Below, piece after piece: positions 58,344 through 64,000 of a stretch of DNA of 64,000 bases. Origin of the DNA: Athripsodes cinereus (lineage: Eukaryota > Arthropoda > Insecta > Trichoptera > Leptoceridae); contig OX388314.1 in the NCBI GenBank assembly GCA_947579605.1, positions 17,791,982 to 17,855,981 on the forward strand, read 5' to 3'. Positions within the stretch are counted from its first letter, which is position 1. Every line of letters begins with the position of its first letter. The notes below the pieces were generated by a model. That model saw only the letters and a list, made by a program, of their open reading frames with translations. It made no database searches and had not been told where the DNA came from. Made by a program: the position numbers and the translations under genes.

Positions 58344-60530
58344 AATTCACTTCATATCTACATGAATAAAAATTGATTAAAACTATATAATTGGAAATTA
58401 AAGTGATTATATTAGTAAACCAAAAAGAAAAATCTAATGTTTCAAAGTGCATTCTTTAGACACGCTTTTACTTGAAGGGGGAGGGGGTGGTTGGCCTGAT
58501 AGGATCAATGTGTTTTTTTTATGAATTTTATGAATGTTTTTTCAATTATCTATGTGTGTCTTTGTGAAATAAATAAATGAGCCATTTATAGTCATAATAA
58601 TTTAAATATGAAAATTAAAACTTAATTAAACCTTATTATCCTACTGTTTACAATAAACATCATGCTTCACCACATCAAATATTTGGACGTTAAGTAAACA
58701 TGATAGTTGAATGTTTATAGAATAAGTAGTCGGTAAATTGAAATATTAACAACGCATGTCGTATTCTTAAACCATCAATGAGTTTACAATTTCAGGAAAT
58801 CTCGTTCAGGTATAATTTTAAACATATTAATTATCGTCAGTGGCTTCGTTATATCAAATATAATGAAATTTTACAAAATTAACGTCAACTCAATCAATAT
58901 TTATGTATACTCATCAAGATTTTAAAGTAGATCATCTTATTGGATAAAATATTCTATGTGTTTGATCAGTTATGTGAAGGTATCATAGAAATTCTATAGT
59001 AGGTACATCGAATTTTTGGGCAAGCTGTTTAAGCACATGTTTGTTTTCATGAATTATCTAAGTGAAGATGTAGGATATGAAATATTTTTTCTCAGATATA
59101 TAGATTATTTTAAAAATAGCACCGGTTTCACAAGACGAAAAATTTGGTTACAATACCACATATTTAAAAAAATAGACGCATTGGATGTTATTTTCCGGGT
59201 ATTCTGCATGGGTTTTGTGTCCATTCCTTAAAGCTTTCTGTCTCTGTGATGAGGTCATCTTCAGTTCGAAAGAGAAAATCCATGAGCATACCCGAAAACA
59301 TAATTAATACAAGACTATACGATATATTAAGTTATTATTATTTAACATCTGATGTTTAATTAAATCACCGATGATATACATATTACGTAACACCATAAAC
59401 ACATTCTATGAATAGTCATTACGTAATGTGGATAGTATTTCCTATTTTCTATGAAGGGTTAAATGCATCATTATAACATGCGTCGGAAATATTAATTATA
59501 TTATTACTTGAACTTCCATAGCGTCGTTATACTTCAACTTTGATATTTACTTTGTGGGATTGGCTTGGATCGGCAATCCTTAAGTTTGGGTGGTTTCAAT
59601 ATCTACATATAAAGTAAACCGTAATAACTATATACTTAAAATATTGAACTACGCAATCATTTAAAACAACCAACATAGCCATGTTATAAAATAAATAGAC
59701 ATATGCTAAAGGTGTTTAGTTAAATATAAGTTAGTACATGTAAAATATAATAATATTTAAATATAAAAATGGACACACCTAGGACATTTATATATAGCTT
59801 TAAATGTTTTATCACACCTTGTGAATTTACATATTCCACACCTTAATTTTTTGTAGGTAATATTATATATAACTATACAATGATTCAGGTAGAAACTAAA
59901 AGAATGTAGTTCAGGTGTCTGATAATTGTGGTGATAGTGTAAGAAAGTCGTGAAGATAAAAAAATATATATTTAAACCCAAAATACTTTATTTTCCAATA
60001 ACTCCTTGATAACACTCCCCACTCCATCAAATTTCACTGTGATTGCGTGTTTTTCCAATTATAGATTCCAACACTGATATCAATCACAACTTTCACGTCG
60101 TCACTGAAGAATCACGCATATTTGGTGTTGATAAAATCACAATAAGATACTTCAAAAGATACGGTTCGGTAAAATAAACACGATTTTTGTGTTCGGTTAC
60201 CTTTGAAATTTATTCACATACCTATTCTTTTATAGATAATGAACACAAGCGCGTACCTATATTTTGTGATAGTGAAATACTTACATATAGTTACTTTAAT
60301 ATGTAAATAAATAAGAAAGGTATACCTTAGTTTATTTGTCTTGACTTTGATATCCAAATTCGGAAAATGGACGACAGTAAAAATAACAAATGTGAGGTAA
60401 TATGTTTATTTATCCGGCAACTTAAGCAAGGAATGATCTTACATAATTAATAAGTAATTTACTATATATAGTACTTGTCTAAATATATATTAACATATAC
60501 ATACTATTCATTAAAAACATCATGGTATTT
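58344..60530. other. AT-rich non-coding stretch
   Basis: A brief G-rich patch at about 58478-58496 (gggggagggggtggttgg). No gene or repeat family identified. Confidence 0.55.
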
Positions 60531-60537
60531 TTCACAA

Positions 60538-60760
60538 ATGAGGTAGTCAGTGGATCAAAAGCATGTAGTAAATATGCAAGTCCTCTTCTCTGTGCCAATA
60601 GAAAATTAAAACATTCAAGATGGGTGGCAAACCAATCGCTGAACTTGACATGTAATATGTCATTATTTTGTTCAAACAGCTGTCTTTTACACGACACTCA
60701 AAAACTTACGGAAAAGAGTGGGAGACCAATTCTTTACTGGGTGCTCCACGGTTTAATTTA
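60538..60760 (-). repeat. SINE-A copy with 5' extension
   Basis: The plus strand reads tgaggtagtcagtggatcaa ... cctcttctctgtgccaata ... gatgggtggcaaaccaatcg ctgaacttgacatg, i.e. SINE-A in minus orientation. It continues into sequence (cacgacactcaaaaacttac ggaaaagagtggg ... ctccacggtttaa) that is shared, inverted, with 14865-14900 and 36598-36630. The microsatellite end is missing. Confidence 0.65.
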
Positions 60761-60764
60761 ATCA

Positions 60765-61830
60765 TTTTAATGACAATGTTTATTGGACAAAACTCAAAAA
60801 AAAATGTAAAAAAACATACAGCACATTCATCACAAGTTCTTGTTGAGAGTACCTACTAAAAGTTTATAATACAATAAAATCTCAAGGAAAATTTGCTAAA
60901 TTTAGTACTGTACATAAGTACTTATATCGATCTTACGGGACATTTATTATGGATAAAATCTACTTAATGCTTCTATTATTATAAGTGCTCGTAATGGGAT
61001 TAATGTGTTATGACATTTATGTTAATGCTTTGTGTTTTGTATAAGAGCATCACTAACACAATAGAAACGGGGACATACCTAATAAACTTTAAACATTTCT
61101 CAAGCTTTACATAATACTATGACTTACCAGAATATTCTCAGAGTCACGATTACTCTTAAACTATTCACAGCATGTGGGTCATTAAGGAGCAGAGAATTCG
61201 TGACAAAACTTCCCGGATGCAAAGTCAATCAATCGTGGCGGATGTTGGGTGTAGTGTTGGAATTAGGACGGACCATAATCTCTCTTTGGGGAACCGTTGA
61301 TGCTTAAAGCTATGTCATTAGGTATTGTTGACATTGAGGTGATAATAACAGTAATATTACCAGGAATTCTGGACTCGGGCTGAGAATATAACATAATGCC
61401 TAACATTCTATTTCATAGTTCTAACATTTCAAAGGAGTTAAACTGTCTAATTCGTGTAAGTTTCTTCTACTTCTATTCATAATGCAGTTGTAATTGATAT
61501 TCTAACTATACTAAAGTCATTCAAATATTTTTATTTTGGCAGTCTTAACATAATATCTAGAAACATACTCGTATGACGTTTACATACATATTCTATGGTC
61601 TCATTAATGTTTACGGGTTGTAAGTTCTTCTTAGGATAAAATATGCCGCGCAAAACATTGCCATTTATTTAATTACCAGTAGAGTAGCCAGCAGATTTAC
61701 TGCGTAAAATGAATGCCAATATTTATTTAATTTATAATTTACTTATGATATTAAGTTTGAAGGGATTTTTAAGATAAATGTGGGAATCTATTACAAAATT
61801 GTCTTCACTCGATGATGTATTTAAACGTTT
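60765..61830. other. Non-coding stretch with one GC-richer patch
   Basis: 61119-61307 has an open plus frame of 62 codons in GC-richer DNA without domain or splice evidence. A SINE-A scrap (agtagagtagccagcagatt) lies near 61678-61700. Otherwise nothing. Confidence 0.45.
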
Positions 61831-61834
61831 CAAA

Positions 61835-61984
61835 TATAATAATAATAATAATCTTTATTGCACAAAATTAGTATACAAAGAAGAAGAAAAAAACATGGTA
61901 TCATAACAATAGAATACAAAATTTTGTGCAATGGGCGAGTTTATTGCTGAAGCGCAATATCTTCCAACTAACCCATTATTATTA
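61835..61984 (-). repeat. SINE-C copy at the end of LINE-D
   Basis: The minus strand reads gggttagttggaagatattg cgcttcagcaataaactcgc ccattgcaca ... aataaagattattattatt. It directly follows the (TAA)-rich end of the LINE-D remnant, so it either landed in the LINE tail or represents part of the same 3' end. Confidence 0.75.
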
Positions 61985-62324
61985 TTATTTATCGTGTCGA
62001 AACCCAGAAAAAAAAAAACAATCAAACTGATCTCCATTACTGTGCAAAACGCACAGCAGGTGGAGATGCGTCAAAAATATCCTCCATTGTGCAAGTGACA
62101 GGGCACAATGGACACTCCAACAAGTGTGGCATAGTCTGTGCTGCACCACAGTCACATGCTCCAGATTCGTCCTGTAGGAAGCCCCATCGTTTCCTTTTGT
62201 CGCGGCAGTTTCCCACACCAGATCTCAGTCGATTTAGGGTTTTCCATGTCCCATAGTCTAGCTCGCCTCCTGCAGCAAGGTGTTCTTGGGCTAGGAAAGG
62301 TTCGCTTATTTGCGGATCCTCCAT
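61985..62324 (-). pseudogene. LINE-D ORF2 C-terminal remnant
   Basis: A minus-strand frame (62324 to stop at 62037) codes for 95 residues. It starts EDPQISEPFLAQEHLAAG, contains LNRLRSGVGNC then CDCGAAQTMPHLLECPLC, a Cys/His pattern found at the C-termini of many LINE ORF2 proteins, and ends DASPPAVRFAQ. A short UTR follows (ctgggtttcgacacgataaa). 5'-truncated; the same family as 15700-16092. The initial ATG is not a real start. Confidence 0.75.
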
Positions 62325-62339
62325 TAAACAAAGACAAAT

Positions 62340-63935
62340 AAAAATAATAATTTATAAATAAATAAGTAAAACAAAATAAAATAATTTAAGATATATAGAT
62401 AAATATATAAATAAACACATATGTTTACAAGAATAAATTAACACTTATATTACTAACAATAGATCGAAGTGCACCGTTCACCCTCGCACCAGCCACTTTT
62501 CTTTTTTCAATGTCCCTATTTCAAATATCATATTTTATATAAAGATTTAAAAAACCACGTAAGCTACTAATATTTTCATATGTCTGTTTATAATGAAACA
62601 CTTTTCTTGTATCTTTCAGTAAAATAACAAAACACGCATCGTAGAAGTATCGCTTACTATTCAAGACAAGGTTCTCTTTGAAACGATATCAATTCACAAT
62701 TCTATTCTATTCAAGATTATTTCCTGTGAGATTTTATAGCATAGTACTATTCCACCTATTATTACTGTACATTATTTTATTTCTAGATTGTACATAATGT
62801 CGTATTCAGAGAAGTAAGATAAGATTTGGAAAAAAATTGTAAATATATTCTATTATATGAACACTAGCACGTTTAATAGAAATATTATATTAGAAATAAA
62901 ACGTATCCATATGATCCTAGACACTTAAATAAAGTCAATTTTCTGCCTCAATATTGTACAAAAATTGTTGTTTATATTATATTTTTCTTTATTTTCATTT
63001 TACTTTATTGTTTTCTTTGTCTTCGTGTGATCAAATCTTATGAGAATGATTCCATTAAATATTTATTTATTAAATGTAAATAATGTGTTATGTCAACACG
63101 AAAGAGTTTTTTGATCAAATAAAATCTTTTCATATAAACCTACATAAATTCATTTAGTTCGCAGTGCTAACATAAGTATTAAATATTATATTTACACAAA
63201 CAACAAATAGTCTCTCGCTTAGATTAAACAAACCAACTTCAATCAACTTTTTTCTTAAACATTTCGTAGATGTTGTCTTATCTCAAAATTTATTTCGAAT
63301 ATCCGTTGTATTAAATTTGTTTACCAAATAAGCACTAAATGCTACCAGTCCCTATACATTTATGTACTCGTTTTTTTGGCCAGTTTTAAATAGTTTCCAA
63401 TTAAACCTTTATTAAATTATAAGAATAGATGACTCGAATAGAGCAAAACACTTTAACTGAAATATAATTATTCTACCTTATGGTCTTGAAAATAACATTA
63501 AACGACAAATTATATGGTTGCGTGCATAGGAGACACCAGCTGACCCGCGTTGATTAGGAAGATCGCCAAAAATATATAAGGATAACTGGCTTACATCATC
63601 TTAGAAGTGAACGACTTCCACAGCGATCGATTGATCTGATATCTGATGCGTGTATAATAAGATGAAAATGAATAAAAAGTGGTTAGAAAATATCATCTCA
63701 CAATATCTCTCTTTATATATGTATATGTACCTATTTAATATTGACTCATCACTTTATGAAATATGTTAAAACATAAAAATATTTTCATACAAAATATGAC
63801 TATGACAAAAGTAGGAATTTCATCACGCATAAAATTTCCCGAGTAGGTTGCAATATACTAGATTGAAACTTTTCAAGGCGGATTAACTTCCGCATGACTT
63901 TGAAAATCGAATAAATTTTAGTTCACTCATGATAA
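62340..63935. other. AT-rich non-coding stretch
   Basis: No gene or repeat family recognised. A GC-richer scrap (agacaccagctgacccgcgt) at 63530-63549 may be an old insertion. Confidence 0.5.
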
Positions 63936-64000
63936 CTAGTGATGTGAGTAGAGAAAATTCTCCGGAGACGAAATCGTCGAAATCGTGAACGAGAAATTTC
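63936..64000. repeat. Possible element end, cut by the window
   Basis: tagtgatgtgagtagagaaa attctccggagacgaaatcg shows a sudden change to palindrome-rich sequence (ttctccggagac, gaaatcgtcgaaatcgtgaa). This could be the start of a hAT-like MITE, but the other end is outside the window. Confidence 0.25.

Overview
This window looks like AT-rich insect nuclear DNA. There are spliced-type exon borders, no prokaryotic signals, several insect-style non-LTR retrotransposons, pol III-type SINEs and cut-and-paste MITEs. Hemiptera or Lepidoptera are plausible from the repeat style, but the sequence alone does not settle the order. Host coding sequence is sparse: the one convincing host piece is an internal exon on the minus strand (13346-14090) with a good acceptor and donor. 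Much of the window may therefore be intron or intergenic DNA filled with repeats of different ages.

Layout. 1-13 kb: AT-rich DNA with a local tandem duplication (2737-3086), a PIF/Harbinger-type MITE (3914-4320, TTA target duplication), GC-richer remnants, a tRNA-like SINE (10295) and a LINE C-terminal remnant (11227-11426). 13-16 kb: the host exon, a second tRNA-like SINE, and a LINE remnant holding a nested 131-bp short element with its own 6-bp target duplication (15931-16073). 16-22.5 kb: almost featureless. 22.5-27 kb: a cluster of retroelement ends, plus an 842-bp non-autonomous hAT-like element (24552-25393) with an exact 8-bp target duplication and CCCGGG-centred subterminal palindromes. 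27-37 kb: mostly empty, with several copies of one SINE-like family (called SINE-A here).

37.86-44.47 kb holds an LTR-retrotransposon-shaped element that encodes no retrotransposon proteins. It has two 1143-bp TG...CA repeats that look identical by eye, a 4-bp target duplication (ATGT), a tRNA-Lys-like primer site, a purine tract, and a 4.3-kb interior with only one 71-codon ORF. It resembles the LARD class of plants. Just after it, at 44902-44939, lies a candidate minimal hammerhead-ribozyme fold.

45.1-48.7 kb holds a 5'-truncated CR1/Jockey-group LINE (endonuclease and reverse transcriptase, split by one small indel, with a TTCAT-repeat tail). 49.29-55.13 kb holds a near full-length I-group LINE on the minus strand: 5' UTR, gag-like ORF1 with three zinc knuckles, and an ORF2 with endonuclease, reverse transcriptase and RNase H. 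It has a poly(A) tail and a 13-bp target duplication. Its ORF2 is broken by one inserted ~207-bp hairpin MITE, and excising that insert restores the reading frame. 55-64 kb holds SINEs, fold-back repeats and another LINE 3' end.

Together the window is a record of layered insertions. The LINEs probably supplied the machinery for the SINEs, the MITEs depend on transposases not present here, and the LTR element would depend on proteins from a relative elsewhere. All family assignments are from motif recognition by eye; no search was run.
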